Translations under genes and position numbers: made by a program
The notes under the pieces: model-generated
Database searches by the model: none
What the model saw: the letters and a program-made list of their open reading frames with translations, nothing else
What the model was told of the DNA's origin: nothing
In this document: in pieces, positions 31,181-43,721 of the stretch
Numbering within the stretch: position 1 is the stretch's first letter
Layout: each line of letters opens with the position of its first letter
Source of the DNA: Neolentinus lepideus HHB14362 ss-1
Lineage: Eukaryota; Basidiomycota; Agaricomycetes; Gloeophyllales; Gloeophyllaceae
Reading direction: 5' to 3'
Length of the DNA stretch: 64,000 nt
NCBI GenBank assembly: GCA_001632425.1
Contig: KV425635.1
Span: 1 to 64,000, forward strand

Positions 31181-32652
31181 TCACGTAGAGTAGAACCCAG
31201 AGTCGCTCACGCACTCGCCTTGCGCGGACATTGCCACAAGTCGAACAGAATCTGGGGAGGCGTGAATGACAGTGAGTCTCACGCATTCGAGATACCGGCA
31301 GGAACTTGGAACTTACCGAAGTATGAATGTGCTTGAGCCTCCCGCGCAGTCACCCTCTCACGGTGGTCGTATTTGAACATCTTCTCGAGGAGATCTAGCG
31401 AATCGTGTGTTACGAACGGCTGGTTCTCTGCATTGACAAAGCGTTGCCATGATATTCTGGGATATCTGTTATATAATTACAACGGAGGCCATCATAATAG
31501 CGATCAGTGAAAGGTTACGAGAGGGCGGATAAAGATAGTTAGGACTTACCGCTTGAGCAGGTCTTCTAGGTCAGTTTCGAGTTGAATGTTATACCGCTCG
31601 AGGTACTTGTCGAAGTCGTCCGTACCCAGCACTTTCACAATCTTCAGCAGTTGGTCTTGGTTGTCACTTCCCCTAAAAAAATGCTCTCTCCGGAACACCT
31701 ATATTAACATGTAGCGTGCGCAGTTAAGGATCAATCAAGCTCAGACATGCGTTTCAGGAGATGGCCTGCGTACCATAGAAGCAAACATGCACCCAAGTGC
31801 CCAGATATCTAAACTGTAGTCATATTTCTGATACCCGACGAGGACTTCGGGTGCTTTCCAGAATCGCGAACCGACCCGAATTTGATAGTCTGTGCCTGGG
31901 TGGTAGAATTCTGCCATCCCCCAGTCAATTAACCTGATCTATGCTATATTTAAGGGCGAAATTCGAGCTCGACATGAAAAATCATACTTTGCGTCTTTGA
32001 TGATCTATCATAACATTCCCCGGTTTGACGTCTCGGTGCATAATGCCATGCGAGTGCGCGAAGTCCAGAGCCTAGTATTGCAAGACACGTCAGCATTATG
32101 ATGATCATAAAAGTGAAGCGGCATACTCTCAGCAGCTGAAATATGTAATACTTTACGTCCGCCTCTGTGAGGCGCGGGTACAGATACTTCCACTCAACAT
32201 TTTCCACGTACTCCATGATTAAGCTTCGGTAGCGGGCGGAAGGGTCTCGGACGACGTCCAGTAACGAGACAACATTTGGCCCGCCTGACATGTTTCGTAG
32301 TATCTTGATTTCGCGCTTGATCTTCTTGGAGGCGACAGGCTTCAATACTTTGATTACGCATTTCTCATCGTTCACCATGTCTACACCCTCGAACACCTGG
32401 ACAAAGGATGAGGAGATTAAATAGATCACCACTGGGAGGTAGTACCTCCGAGTATTTCCCCCCTCCAACTCTTCGTACAACCTCATAACGATCGGGTCCA
32501 TTCCATTCAATACGTAGACTCTCTTCAAGACATGATATTTTCATGTTAGCATCTCTAGCCACCATTCCACGCCAGGTAATACATCGAAACGAACCGTAAT
32601 CATACCACGACCTTCCAAGCGCTGCATTTACGTTGGCATAAACTCTAGCCAT
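31181..32652 (-). CDS. Casein kinase II alpha subunit, divergent paralog
   Basis: Eight exons fit exactly: 32652-32595, 32522-32446, 32396-32127, 32071-31988, 31938-31774, 31698-31550, 31465-31317 and 31251-31181. They total 340 aa with every phase consistent. Hallmarks are [27 protein letters not shown] (ATP-binding Lys), the basic [10 protein letters not shown] cluster, [14 protein letters not shown] (the CK2-specific DWG) and [10 protein letters not shown]. Unusual changes against the highly conserved family are VGGGKYSEV for VGRGKYSEV (residue 40), KPGNVMID for KPHNVMID, and [14 protein letters not shown] for RVASRYFKGPELLV. Active-site Lys, Asp and DWG are retained, so it is probably active. 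It may be an extra, fast-evolving copy rather than the main CK2 alpha. An in-frame ATG five codons upstream (32667) is possible. Confidence 0.9.
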
Positions 32653-32667
32653 CGCTCCTCTGTCCAT

Positions 32668-33895
32668 GCTCCCAGGTAGTGGTCCTTCCGTAATGATTGA
32701 GGGTTTCCAAGAGCGGTAATGTGGCGAGATAGCTACCTGGGAGACCTGCGGACAATGAGACGCGATGCCTCGAGGCTAATGCATTGAGGTTGAGGCGGTT
32801 CCGGCAAGATCGCTCTCAACGACATCGACCACCTGACTGCCTCGGCATATCAGGTGATCTCTGCGCGTCCTGATAGAGCGCGTTACCGAAGCCACAATGG
32901 TGCATTCCGATGGTAAATTGAATTATTCCTACGAAGAGTGATGGTAATCAAAAAATATGACGTACTTGAATGTTTGTCTTGACACACTCAGCATAGCATA
33001 TATGTCCCAAACAGACCTTACAAGTGTGTAGATAGTAACACCATATCTCCAATGATTGTCGTATTCTGGAGAAAAGTCCAGGGCGCAGCTTACTTAAATT
33101 GGGCGGTAAAGAGCTTCCCAGAACTTGGAGAGAGTGACTGCAGCCCGCTGTGAAGTTGTGGTTTAAACTTAACCTGGGATAATTATATAAGCTCGAGTTC
33201 AAGGCAGTAGACGAAAGATTAAATCTTATAGTATCTTGGCGATCTCCGCAGTGATTCTCCTTACACACTCCTTTGTTATGATCACACCAGCATTTTGTTA
33301 TGAGAAAATGAACCACCGCATTCAGGATATCTATTCAGCTGTTCTTCTGGGATCCCTCGTTGCCAATCATGTGGATAAGCCCGAGGCAGAGAAACCAAGC
33401 TCCGAGACGGCTTCTCTAAACTTAGAGAACTTCGTGTAAGAGAATCTAGAGTCCCTGCGTTATAGAATCGACACAAACCGCGACTAGTCTTCTCAATGCG
33501 TCTCAAAGACTCGTATCTGCTAGGATTTAAGCCTTCCAATCAGAGTTGCCTGGATCCACGGATCCAAAAATCCGCGCAATATTTTTCCACGCACAAGGAT
33601 AGACGCTATAGTCAACCTGAATACCCCTCGTTAATCTAAGTCCATGGCGAGTTTGGGGGCTGCAAGCTTCGGGCAGTCGCATTGTATAAAATGATGGGTA
33701 TGTACGTAGATCTCAGCACATTACCGTGTCCTCTATCTCTAGTGTCCGTATCGCACGCAAATTGCAAATTAGCGCTACATTAGTGCTTGATCAGTCGTCG
33801 CTGAATTCGGACACGACGCCATAGTACTTTCCTCCGGTCACTACTGCTTAGCGCGCTCAGGAACCATCCTGCATCTAAGACTCGAGTCACCTACT
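32668..33895. other. Intergenic region between divergent genes
   Basis: No gene seen. It should hold the promoters of the CK2 alpha gene (minus) and the P5B ATPase gene (plus). Short frames at 32948-33316 and 33236-33439 are unsupported. Confidence 0.5.
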
Positions 33896-36800
33896 ATGGC
33901 ATCCGGCAGTCGGGATTCCGAGTCGTTTGATTACACGGAGGGTGCAGAGCCTATCGACATCGACGCAGCCATCGCAAATAACCGCCGGTCAAGACGAGAT
34001 TCACAATATAGCACTCCTTACGGCGAGAATGGCGTCGGGAGTATGTTCGATGGGCCCGGGCACGTTGTCAATCCGAGCAGTGTGTCCCGAATGTCGCATT
34101 CACTGAGCCGGAGGAGGAGTGGGGACGGGAGACGGATGAGTGTAGAGAGTAGGAGGCTGAGCACGGATGGGAGAAGGATGAGCATGGATAGTAGGCGTAG
34201 TGGAGGTACGTCAGTGGATGGTAACGAGGAGGAACAGTATCTATCGGGGGAAGATGTCGAGGAGAGTGGTACAGTAAGGTCTAGGGGACGACGGCGACGA
34301 AGGAAATCTCCCTCTCCGATACCCGCCAAGTCTACTGTCTTCGAAAATTTCGCTTATATTTTCGGACGAACGGCAACTCCTCATGCAGAACCCTCTAGCA
34401 GCCGACGACCATCTTTGTCTGCCCGATCCTTGGGAGGCCTATCAAGGCGAAGCAGACACGCCGAGGGCGGCTCCGACTACGCAGTTGACACTGACTCAGA
34501 AGAGGAAAGGTGGGGGTACTTATCAGGCGAAGAAGACGAGGGCTCCGAAGACGAGGGTGACCGGAGAGAGCGGGCGTCTCCCAGTGTTAGCGATATGGAC
34601 TACGGCTCGTACCCGCCCTCGCCCGCTGGGAGCGAGCACGAGCACCGCCTGCCGATGCTCTCCGCGGACCCCATCTTCGGGAACGAAGCGCGCATCGACT
34701 TTGACATGGATTTCGAGCCCCTGGAGCCTCCACCGCTTGGACCGCCGAGCAGGCAGACGATCTACGTCGCGGACGAGGATAATACGGTGCGTTTCATCGG
34801 TTACGAGACACAGACTACGCGACAGTATTTGTGGCGCATCGGGTGTATCCTGACATGTGGGATCCTGGGTCTACTGGGGAACTGGTTTCCGCGACTTTGG
34901 CTGCGTTGGGTGTCGAAGGAGAGGGCGTTCAAGGATATTGCAGATGGTTTCGTGGTTGTTGAGGTGCGTCTCGGCCAAATGTACATATCACGCCGGTGTC
35001 AATAGTATGCAAGACTGCCTACAGAGACATCGCACTGTTTCCTATTCACAGGATGCAGTACCCATACCCGATCTCTACCGCATTTCCGTCAACTGGATTC
35101 GAATCGTCGACACCTCGTACAACATCTATCTCTTCTCCTAAGGTTAACGGCGGTGGAAATGAGCACATAACTACTAGTCAGGACACGGAGGACTTCATGT
35201 TGGATCACCTTCTTGTTGTCGACTATCGCTATGCTAGGTTTGCTCTCGATCCTCGTTCCGGATTATTTACTATGCTAAAGTAAGTTGTGCCAGTCGCCCG
35301 CTTTATGTTTTGTGCCGGTCAGTCATGTACTAATTACCGGACAGAGATTGGAGAGATCCTACGTGGAACGGAGTTCTGTCTGTCCACGGTGGTCTGCAGC
35401 AGCCAGTCCGGCAACAGCGTTGGACACTCTTCGGTCCTAACGTCATAGATATTGAGGGAAAGTCAACTATATCGTTGCTCATAGATGAGGTATGCTTCCG
35501 AGTCTGTGTATACTCAATAACGATTAATCTTGTCATGGACAGGTCATACATCCATTCTACGTCTTCCAAATTGCTAGTATCGTACTCTGGTCACTGGACG
35601 ACTATTATTACTATGCCTTCTGTATTGCTCTTATATCCGCTGTCAGTGTGACCACCACACTAATCGAGACGAGAAAGGTGCGGCTACCAGTTACGATTTT
35701 ACTGTATGTTGGTGACATCTCCGTGCAGACGATCGCACGAATGCGCGAAATGTCTCGCTTCTCGTGTAGGGTCAAAGTGTACGTGAACGGAGGCTGTACG
35801 TATCGGGCTAAAAGAGGCTTCGAAACGACTCTGATTCACTGCATCCTAGGGACTGAACGTGACTCCGTGGATCTCGTCCCGGGCGATATCGTCGACCTCG
35901 TAAATTCTCATCTGACGCTATTCCCGGCGGACTTGTTCCTCCTCTCGGGTGACGCAATCGTCAACGAGAGCATGCTTACCGGTGAGAGTGTGCCCGTTAG
36001 CAAGACCTCGATCAAGGATCAGGATCTTGTGAAATGGCTGGACAGCCAGGACGTGAATGGTGAGACTGCAAAGAGTTTTTTGTATGCTGGAACTAGAGTT
36101 GTACGCGTGAGGTCCGCGCTGACTGCTGATGGGAGTGTTGGCAGTCCGGCTCTGGGTTTAGTTGTGAGAACCGGTAGGCCTTCAGAATGGAGCTTACGGA
36201 AATGTTTTAATAGTTACATTTCACCAGGGTTTAACACAACGAAAGGGGCTTTGGTTCGCTCAATGCTCTTTCCCAAGCCTACGGGCTTCAAGTTCTATCG
36301 AGACTCGATCAGGTTTATTGTGGTTCTTGCTGGAATTGCCGGTCTGGGCTTCTGCGCGAGTGCAGTGCAGTTCGTTAGACTAGGAGTACGTCTTCCGTCT
36401 ATTTCTGAACACATTGTAGATTTTAACAGGACTAGGTTCCATGGCATACCATCCTACTTCGTGCTCTCGACCTGGTTACAGTGGTCGTACCCCCTGCACT
36501 TCCTGCTACCTTGTCCATCGGAACGAGTTTCGCTATTAGTCGCCTGCGAAAGTCCGGCATCTTCTGCATTGCCCCTAGTCGCGTTAACATCAGCGGCAAG
36601 GTCAATGTCTGCTGCTTCGATAAGACAGGAACACTGACAGAAGACGGGCTTGACATTCTGGGTGTTCGCGGTCTCGAACGGAATGTGAACAGGTTCGGAG
36701 AGCTCATCGAGGACGTACACGACTTGCCCATGTCGGATGCCAAGGCGAACTTTCTATACGCTTTGGCAACATGCCATTCGCTCCAGGTCGTTGATGGAGA

Positions 36801-39242
36801 GATCATCGGCGATCCGTTGGACGTCAAGATGTTCACATTTACAAAGTGGACGCTGGAGGAAGGACATGTTGCTGGTACAGGGAAGATCAAGGGAAAAGCG
36901 GGCGGGGAGACTCGACCTGCTGCTCTGGTTCAAACCGTCGTAAGACCTCCGGGAAGTGGCCAATTTCGACTGGAAGATGCTTTGAAAGGTGCTACCAAGG
37001 TCGATATAGTGTCTTTTCCTTCTAGGAGTCTGGATAACCTGACGTGACTATCTGTAGCATGCTCACTTCCTTGAAATGGGTGTTATCCGAACATTTGAAT
37101 TCGTTTCATCTCTGAGGAGGATGAGCGTCATCGTCAAACGCTTAAAAAGTAACAGCATGGAAGTATACGTCAAGGGAGCGCCTGAAGTCATGATTGATAT
37201 CTGCGACAAGGACTCATGCACGTACTCTTTCTCGTCAGTCCATCTGGCGTCCGTTCACATCTGTCCATAACAGTCCCGGAAGATTATGACGACTTGCTCT
37301 CTTACTACACGAAACGTGGCTATCGTGTCATCGCTATGGCTGGCAAGACCATCGAGGGCTTATCTTGGCTCAAAGCCCAGCGAATGAAACGGTAACTATT
37401 GTAACAAATGTCGAGACCTTGTCCACTGACATTTTTGAAGGGAGCAAGCTGAGTCAGGTCTGCGATTCCTGGGACTCATCATATTCGAAAACAAACTCAA
37501 ACCTGGCACGACACCTGTCATACAAGCACTTCGGACCGCCCACCTCGCATGCCGAATGATCACAGGTGACAATCCATTGACCGCTGTCAGCGTCGCCAGG
37601 GAATGCAACCTCATAAATCAGGCGGCGCACGTTTTCTCTCCAGTTTTCATAAGAGGTATCATTACAGGACAGGTTTGCCAAGCGTATCAGCTGACACCTG
37701 TTTGTAGGAAATGCGTCCACGCGTCTCGCAAAGCTGGAATGGTTCTGCACGGACGAGCCGGCGTGGAAGCTAGACGATTATAGCCTGAAGCCATTGACGC
37801 CACCTGCACATCGATTAGTAGAAGCGGAGGAGGTTGATTACCAAGATTGCGTTCTCGCTGTAACGGGAGATATATTCAGATGGATGATCAACTACGCACC
37901 ATTGGAAACATTGCAACGTGTAGGTCCTTTATGTCAGTCAGACGAGAGCATTGTTCCGAATTTCTTTCTTCTCAGATGTTAGTGAAGACGCAGATCTTCG
38001 CACGTATGTCGCCGGACGAGAAGAACGAAGTTGTCGAACGGCTCCAGGCTCTTGGATATACTGTTTTGATGTGTGGAGACGGTGCCAACGACTGTGCGGC
38101 GCTGAAGGCGGCTGATGTTGGACTTTCGCTGTCAGAAGCGGAGGCGTCGGTAGCAGCGCCGTTCACGAGTAGTACGCCGGATATTAGCTGCGTTCTCGAG
38201 GTGATCAAGGAGGGTAGGGCAGCGTTGGTGACGAGTTTCAGCTGCTTCAAGTATATGTGCGCGCAAAATTTGGTCATGTTGCTCCTAATGCTTACCATTC
38301 TATTAACAGGGCATTGTATTCTCTCATACAGTTCACCACTATAACACTGCTGTATTCCTTTGCTTCGTCACTTGGAGATTTCCAGGCGAGTGCCGCTGCC
38401 CGGTGGAGATGCAGCATGCTCATCTTGTTATTTGTAGTTCCTCTATATCGATCTGTTTATCATCATTCCCGTGGCTGTGACCAGTGAGTGCCAACTGATT
38501 CATTTTCTACAGTTCACACATCGCAGTGCCATTCTGCAGTGGGTCGCACGCTTCCATATTCTCGGATACATACAAAGCGACCGACAGCGAGCCTTGTATC
38601 CAAGAAAGTGCTGGCCAGTATAATTGGACAAATTGTCATCACCAGTGCTGTACAATTTTGGACGTTTTTCTGGGTACGTTCTCAGAGCTGGTGAGTCTAA
38701 TTTGGGACACTCGTATTTCTGGAACTAAACCGCCGCAGGTACACACCGCCGCATCAAGGGAGTCCTAAAGATGGCGATAGTCATTTAGAGGCCACTAATT
38801 ATGAGAACTCTGCGTTGTTCCTGGTATCATGTTTCCAATACATCCTGGTGGCAGCTGTCTTCAGTATTGGTCCTCCTTACAGGAAGCCCATGTGGACGAA
38901 TGGTGCGTCCTCACTATAACGACTAGACTCAAAACAACGTTCTTAACTCGTGTAGGATGGTTGATGCTTGCCATAATCGGCCTGTCCTCATTCAATGTTC
39001 TCGTCCTACTGCGGCCTCCGAGGTCCATATCTGCAATTCTAGAACTCATGTCGTTACCCTTCTCGGCAAGGATAACGCTGCTCATGGCAGTCGTCTTGAA
39101 TGTCGCGGTTTCTATGGCCTTCGAGCAATGGGGCACGCAGTTCGTAGCGCAGGCTATTGGCTTGGTGATGCAGCTGTTCAGAGGACACCAGCGAATCCGA
39201 GAGGGGAAGTTGTATAAAGCTGTTGAAGGCGGGATGCGATAG
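33896..39242 (+). CDS. P5B-type cation/polyamine-transporting ATPase (Ypk9/ATP13A2-like)
   Basis: A long gene with about 14 exons on the plus strand; exon 1 is 33896-34963. The first 250 residues are disordered and charged (repeated RRMS/RRLS blocks). The P5 N-terminal region follows: [20 protein letters not shown] with a membrane segment. Next come the actuator motif region ([18 protein letters not shown] and [13 protein letters not shown]), the M4 motif [13 protein letters not shown] (PPALP marks P5B), the phosphorylation site [44 protein letters not shown] and the hinge [20 protein letters not shown]. Transmembrane helices continue to the end ([20 protein letters not shown], near 38945). 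The last residues are KAVEGGMR. All catalytic motifs are intact. P5B pumps work in vacuole, lysosome or endosome membranes and export polyamines to the cytosol. The splice at GG...ACTAG/GTTCCATGG (about 36434) is required for the M4 frame. Confidence 0.9.
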
Positions 39243-39668
39243 CACGTCTTGTAAGACTGCGGATTAGGATGTAGTCCTGGAACTCGAGTATCTTTTGGTT
39301 GGTTGCTACCCCAACACTACATTCGCGCCGTGATGATGGGTGGCCACACTCTGTCGGCACGGTTGCTGGGGAGGCGGCTACAGACCTGTTACTCGAATTT
39401 GTAGTAGGAATACATATATCGGGGTCGGACTTCCAAAGATGTACAAGCCTGGGTCCCACCAGACCCGCGGTTTGTTGCTGTCTCTGCCGTTGTCTCTTTC
39501 TCCTTCGCCTTTTCTCCTCTTGCCCCGGGGGCTCAGTCTGTCTCTTATTTTATTTTCTTCACGGTCGTCGTCGTCAGTGCCGTCGCCACCATCCATCCCG
39601 GAGCCGGCCTCCAGTCCTTTATCCAAGCTCTCCTTGCAAAACGCTGTCTGTTCGCTAATCGGCATCCA
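39243..39668. other. Intergenic
   Basis: Holds the 3' side of the ATPase gene and, near 39480-39570, a pyrimidine-rich stretch (CTCTTTCTCCTTCGCCTTTTC) typical of fungal promoters just upstream of the next start. Confidence 0.5.
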
Positions 39669-40769
39669 ATGTTCTGGCGTAGCCACTTCTCTCTCATTCT
39701 GTTCCAACTCCTCTGGGTGTTCATCGGCTCTGCAGATGCGTTGCCAGCTGGATTGACCCGCACCGAGGCTCTAGTTCGGCGGCAGGCAGCCAGTGGTGGA
39801 CTTTCCGGCGCGACGACCTTCACGACGACAAATGTGATCCAAACGTGCGTTCAGTAACTCGACTCTTGCGATACCTTTGACAGAAACCGTTACCACCAGC
39901 TCGTCTGGGCCAGTCACGCAGACTTGCACTGTCACCTTGACCCCGATCACCGATGATAACGGAAACGCCGCCGTCCGTGAAGTGGAATCATGTGTAGTCA
40001 CCCCAGGAAGCAGCGCGGCAGCAGGAGCAGCTGCGCCGACGGTCGCGACATCCGCTGCTGCTGACAATGCCCCCTCGTCTTCCGCTGCTGATAGTGCCCC
40101 CTCGTCTTCCGCTGCGGACAGCGCCCCCTCGTCTCCCGCTGCAGACAGTGCCCCTTCGTCTGCGGCTGCATCATCGGCAGCGGCTGCGACAAGTGCTGTG
40201 AGCTCCGCTGCAGCGTCGGTTGGTGCGGCTGTATCTGTGGATGTAAGTCATCTCTTGCTCATTGGCGGGGAAAGTGGTGTGGAAGGAGGATGGGACGTCC
40301 GGTACTGACTGTGACCCCTAGGGCTTCTCGTCCGTCTCTGCAAGTGTCACAGCGACTGCTTCTGCTTCTGCAGCCGTATCTGCCACTGCAGCTTCTGCCG
40401 TCTCCACAGCATCAGCTGCTGGTGCCTCTGTGTCTGCATCAGCGAACATCACACCCTCTGCAGCAGCTGAGAACGCTCCCACCTCCGCTGCCGCGGCATC
40501 TACATCCACAACCTCCGCCACGCAGGCGGCCTTTGTTCTTCCGGGAACAAAGCTTCAGGTCCTTCCCATTGGTCTGGGTGTATTCGCTGGCATTTCGGTC
40601 ATTGCTCTCATCGTTGTTGGATTGGTTACATACGAGCGTACTAAATACCGCAAAGTAAGTGTAATTGTTGCAATAACGGCGGTGTCGTTCTTACGGCTCT
40701 TCTCAGGCGTTCAGAGCGCGTAAACTTGCTGAAGCAGGAGCTTCTATGGGCTACGGTGGTATGGCGTGA
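39669..40769 (+). CDS. Ser/Ala-rich single-pass surface protein (mucin or stress-sensor-like)
   Basis: Exons 39669-39844, 39900-40242, 40322-40654 and 40707-40769 join in phase to give 304 aa. The N-terminus MFWRSHFSLILFQLLWVFIG... ADA is a signal peptide, followed by a possible dibasic processing site (LVRRQ). The ectodomain contains a Thr/Val strand region with two Cys residues (VTQTCTVTLTP, VESCVV). It then has about 130 Ser/Ala/Thr-rich residues, likely O-mannosylated. A transmembrane helix (LPIGLGVFAGISVIALIVVG) and a short basic tail (YERTKYRK... ARKLAEAGASMGYGGMA) follow. The plan resembles Wsc/Mid2-type cell wall sensors, but no WSC domain is present. The stop coincides with a GTGAGT word, so further splicing is conceivable. 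Confidence 0.75.
40057..40164 (+). repeat. Four tandem 27-bp coding repeats
   Basis: Units 40057-40083, 40084-40110, 40111-40137 and 40138-40164 encode AADNAPSSS, AADSAPSSS, AADSAPSSP and AADSAPSSA in the surface protein ectodomain. They are prone to copy-number change by slippage. Confidence 0.9.
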
Positions 40770-41623
40770 GTACCAATTCTATCTCCTCTTTCCTCGTCAC
40801 GCTCAACCCCTTCCGATATGATATCCCAGAGAACGCGCTTAGACTGGTTTTTAATATGTTCTTATTTGCTATTGGAGTACATATACTGGGATCGGTTTGC
40901 CTGCGACCCAGGTGGGGACGCTATCTTCTGTACGTACTCGTTGTATTATACTACACCGCTATGTGGGTGAACGGCGACTGCACTTGGCGCCCCGTGACCT
41001 CGGGCTCGTCGACACGGTGGAGCCGGGTTCCCTGTGTCGCCGTGCTCAGTACTGTTCATCAAGCTGGAAGGCGGTGCTACCTATTTGTGATCTACTCGCA
41101 GGCTTGTCACGATGGGTTGTGCAACGTTGCGAGACATGGGTCCGTGTCCAACAATCGCGAAGATCCTGGACACGTATTTACTCTGGTATGGAAACTGCGT
41201 GTCGTCGATAAATGAACGACAACCCTGAGTGAAGCTAGTGTCTATCGATATATCAATCATCAAGCAATCAATCAGATAGTGAAATTCCCTTCATGCAGAT
41301 AACTTAGATGTCGACTGAAGTGTCTTCTGTGCTTTAGAAAATAGTAGACAATTGGGATAGATGGACGGGTGTCTCACCTCAATCAGGAATGGATAGTCTT
41401 TCAAGCTGAGAGAGGAGAGTGTATATTACACACAACATGTCGGGCTATCAGTTTCAAGTGCATGACTGATGATCGAGCAGTTTGACCTAGTAGCGGCGTC
41501 TAGTGGCGTGTACGACAGGATGATTTGAGCAGCAGAACCCTGAGATACTTGAGCATAGGACATGGCCGACATGCCCCTAGTACAGACGGTGATGATATGT
41601 ACAGAGAACTATCAGCCTGGGGT
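40770..41623. other. Intergenic, no gene seen
   Basis: A 149-codon frame starting at 40766 and a 104-codon frame at 40897 overlap each other and have no family character. They were not accepted. Confidence 0.45.
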
Positions 41624-43246
41624 TCAACGTGCAGGAATGACGTTGTCCATAAATGATAGCAGGGTGTCCGTAGCATGAGGAAGCTCTCCTAGCATTGTTT
41701 TCTTCAGCAATGCTAAGAGGTCTTTCTTCACCCCAGGAGCAGCGCACTTGTTGAGTAGAATCTGAATTTCCATCTGCCGAATTGCGTCGTATTCTGGTCT
41801 ATGAGATCGCCAAGTGAATGTCGAGCACCTCCGAATTGCGGGTAATAGACTTACATAGCAGTGAACTTAGATCCAACCTCTTCAACGATATTCTTATCCG
41901 AGAGGTCGGATCGAATGGCGGCGAACGCTTGTCTTTTTAAATCATCGAGTCCCAGCTGTGATGCAGCCACATTATTGGTAGGTCACATTTCAGGATTAAC
42001 GAGTATCATTGGATATACCTTGTCCGCGAGACGATACATAGACTTCGGAGAGCACAGCAGTTCGTCCTCCTGCACGCTGATTGTGTCTGTCTCCTTGCTA
42101 GCAGTAGTCGGGTCCCGCTGTGACTTCAGGGGAGCAAAGGAAATGTTGCCGGTATAGAGGTAGTATACCAGAGCTTTATATCTGCAAAAGCAGAGTCTTC
42201 GGGTAAGCTTTAGAGTCCTTGCCGTGCAACTGTGTACTCACGTGCGGAAGGCAAAGTCTGTGACAACTATGGTGCGAACCAGAGTATCACGGTCTTGCTC
42301 CTTCGTCGCGGAGATGAGGTCACTTTGAAATTTATCATTGATACGAGCATTAAACCGATGTCAGTGAATTTAAACGGACATGGCCTGTGGTCCTTGGCCT
42401 TCGCTTTCAGCGACCTCGTCCACATCATCCTCCATGGCCTCATCACAGTCTGACAAATCACTGTCTGAATAGTGGTCGTAGTCATTGGCGGAAATGGAGG
42501 ATGACCCAGCAAAGGTATCGGAAAACACTGTTAACAGTAGGTGTTGAAATACCCCCATGCAAAGATTAAGCCGCCAACTTACATGGCTCGAAATAAGAAG
42601 GGCAGACGTTCTTGAGAAATCCGCTATTAGCAAATATCGGAAGCGGAGCGTCCAATCTCCCTGATTGCCTACGCCGAGAGTAAACGACGAACTTAGTGTC
42701 GGTAAACGAGGCGCTGGACATGGTACTTTTGAGAGTTCTTCCGATTAGCACTGCCGATGGAGGCAATGCTATGCGTTCGCAGCGTGGATATGCGATCTTG
42801 AAGGTGACTAATATATCGCAGGGCAACTGGTCGGAGGAGAATGTGCCTGCGATATAGGGTATATCGGGTCTTTTGTTGGGTAGCGTGATAACGTAGTCGA
42901 ACACCATGGTCTTGAAACCCGAACTGTTTGCAGCCTCGAGACACCCATTGCGCCTTATCATGTAGTATGCGGTAAGGATAACATAACCGAAGCTTGCGTC
43001 TACCGCACTGAGGTCCAAGGCAATACCAAGACTAGTAGACTCGCAGTTGTTATGTATATGGCTCTTCTTACGAGATTTTTCGCGACACAAACTTGAAGTC
43101 GAGATCCCACACCGCCACCCCTCTCCACGAGCGTCCGACCAATACGTAGTACTAGCAGCCTCAGTATCATGTCCGGCAGACTTGATGGATATCTCGAAAG
43201 TAGATTCAGTCACTTGAAGGGAGGAAGTGTCGCGCAGTGTAGCCAT
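41624..43246 (-). CDS. MATH-like/BTB domain protein, paralog A
   Basis: Minus-strand gene of about six exons; exon 1 is 43246-42583 and exon 2 starts at 42527. The N-terminal half (TESTFEISIKSAG, YWSDARGEGWRCGISTS, LGIALDLSAVD) resembles a MATH-type sandwich. The BTB core follows: SFTDTKFVVYSRRRQSGRLD, APLPIFANSGFLK, PSYFEP. The BTB is interrupted by an acidic insert (NDYDHYSDSDLSDCDEAMED), then VRTIVVTDFAFRT, YKALVYYLYTGNISFAPLKS, CSPKSMYRLADK, LGLDDLKRQAFAAIRSDLSD. It ends with MLGELPHATDTLLSFMDNV. BTB proteins of this sort commonly bridge cullin-3 to substrates, the N-terminal domain binding the target. All expected segments are present and spliced plausibly, so it looks intact. It lies head-to-head with paralog B. 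Confidence 0.8.
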
Positions 43247-43721
43247 GGCTTTCGCACTGAATGCGCTAAGACAAACGCTTGAGGTGTCGTAGAGCCAGAA
43301 TTACAAGCGTACACGTCCCCACTTCATAGCACCAGACTACTCGAAGTACCGTCACGCGCCATGCATGTGGGCACGCCCCTTCAACGCGCCTCAAAGCAAG
43401 ATAGAAATACAAACGTGCACTTCCATGACATGCTTCTAATGGCTGAGCTTCTTCTGACCTTGAAGTCTAGCGAGAATCGATACTATGTAGTAGGCTGGGC
43501 GCCAGAGCCGCGACAGAAGCTTGTGATGCCGTACCAGGCATTGAACTGTCCACTTGACCCTTCAACGCAGTTACCAGGTGTTTCTGAGTTCCTAGTACAA
43601 GCAAGTGACTGGGAGCCGGAATCGTCCGAGCGCTTGATTAGAGAGTTCTGGCAAATTAAAACTCCGCTCTCTACTAGGTGGAACGCCCTCAAGAGTCCAG
43701 TATATTCGGTGCGATTCGTGT
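43247..43721. other. Intergenic between paralogs A and B
   Basis: It contains a 120-codon plus-strand frame (43361-43723) without recognisable features. Presumably it holds the promoter of paralog A. Confidence 0.4.

Noticed and set aside
40766..41215. Overlapping frames of 149 and 104 codons after the surface protein
   Set aside because: Two frames compete over the same DNA and neither shows conserved features.
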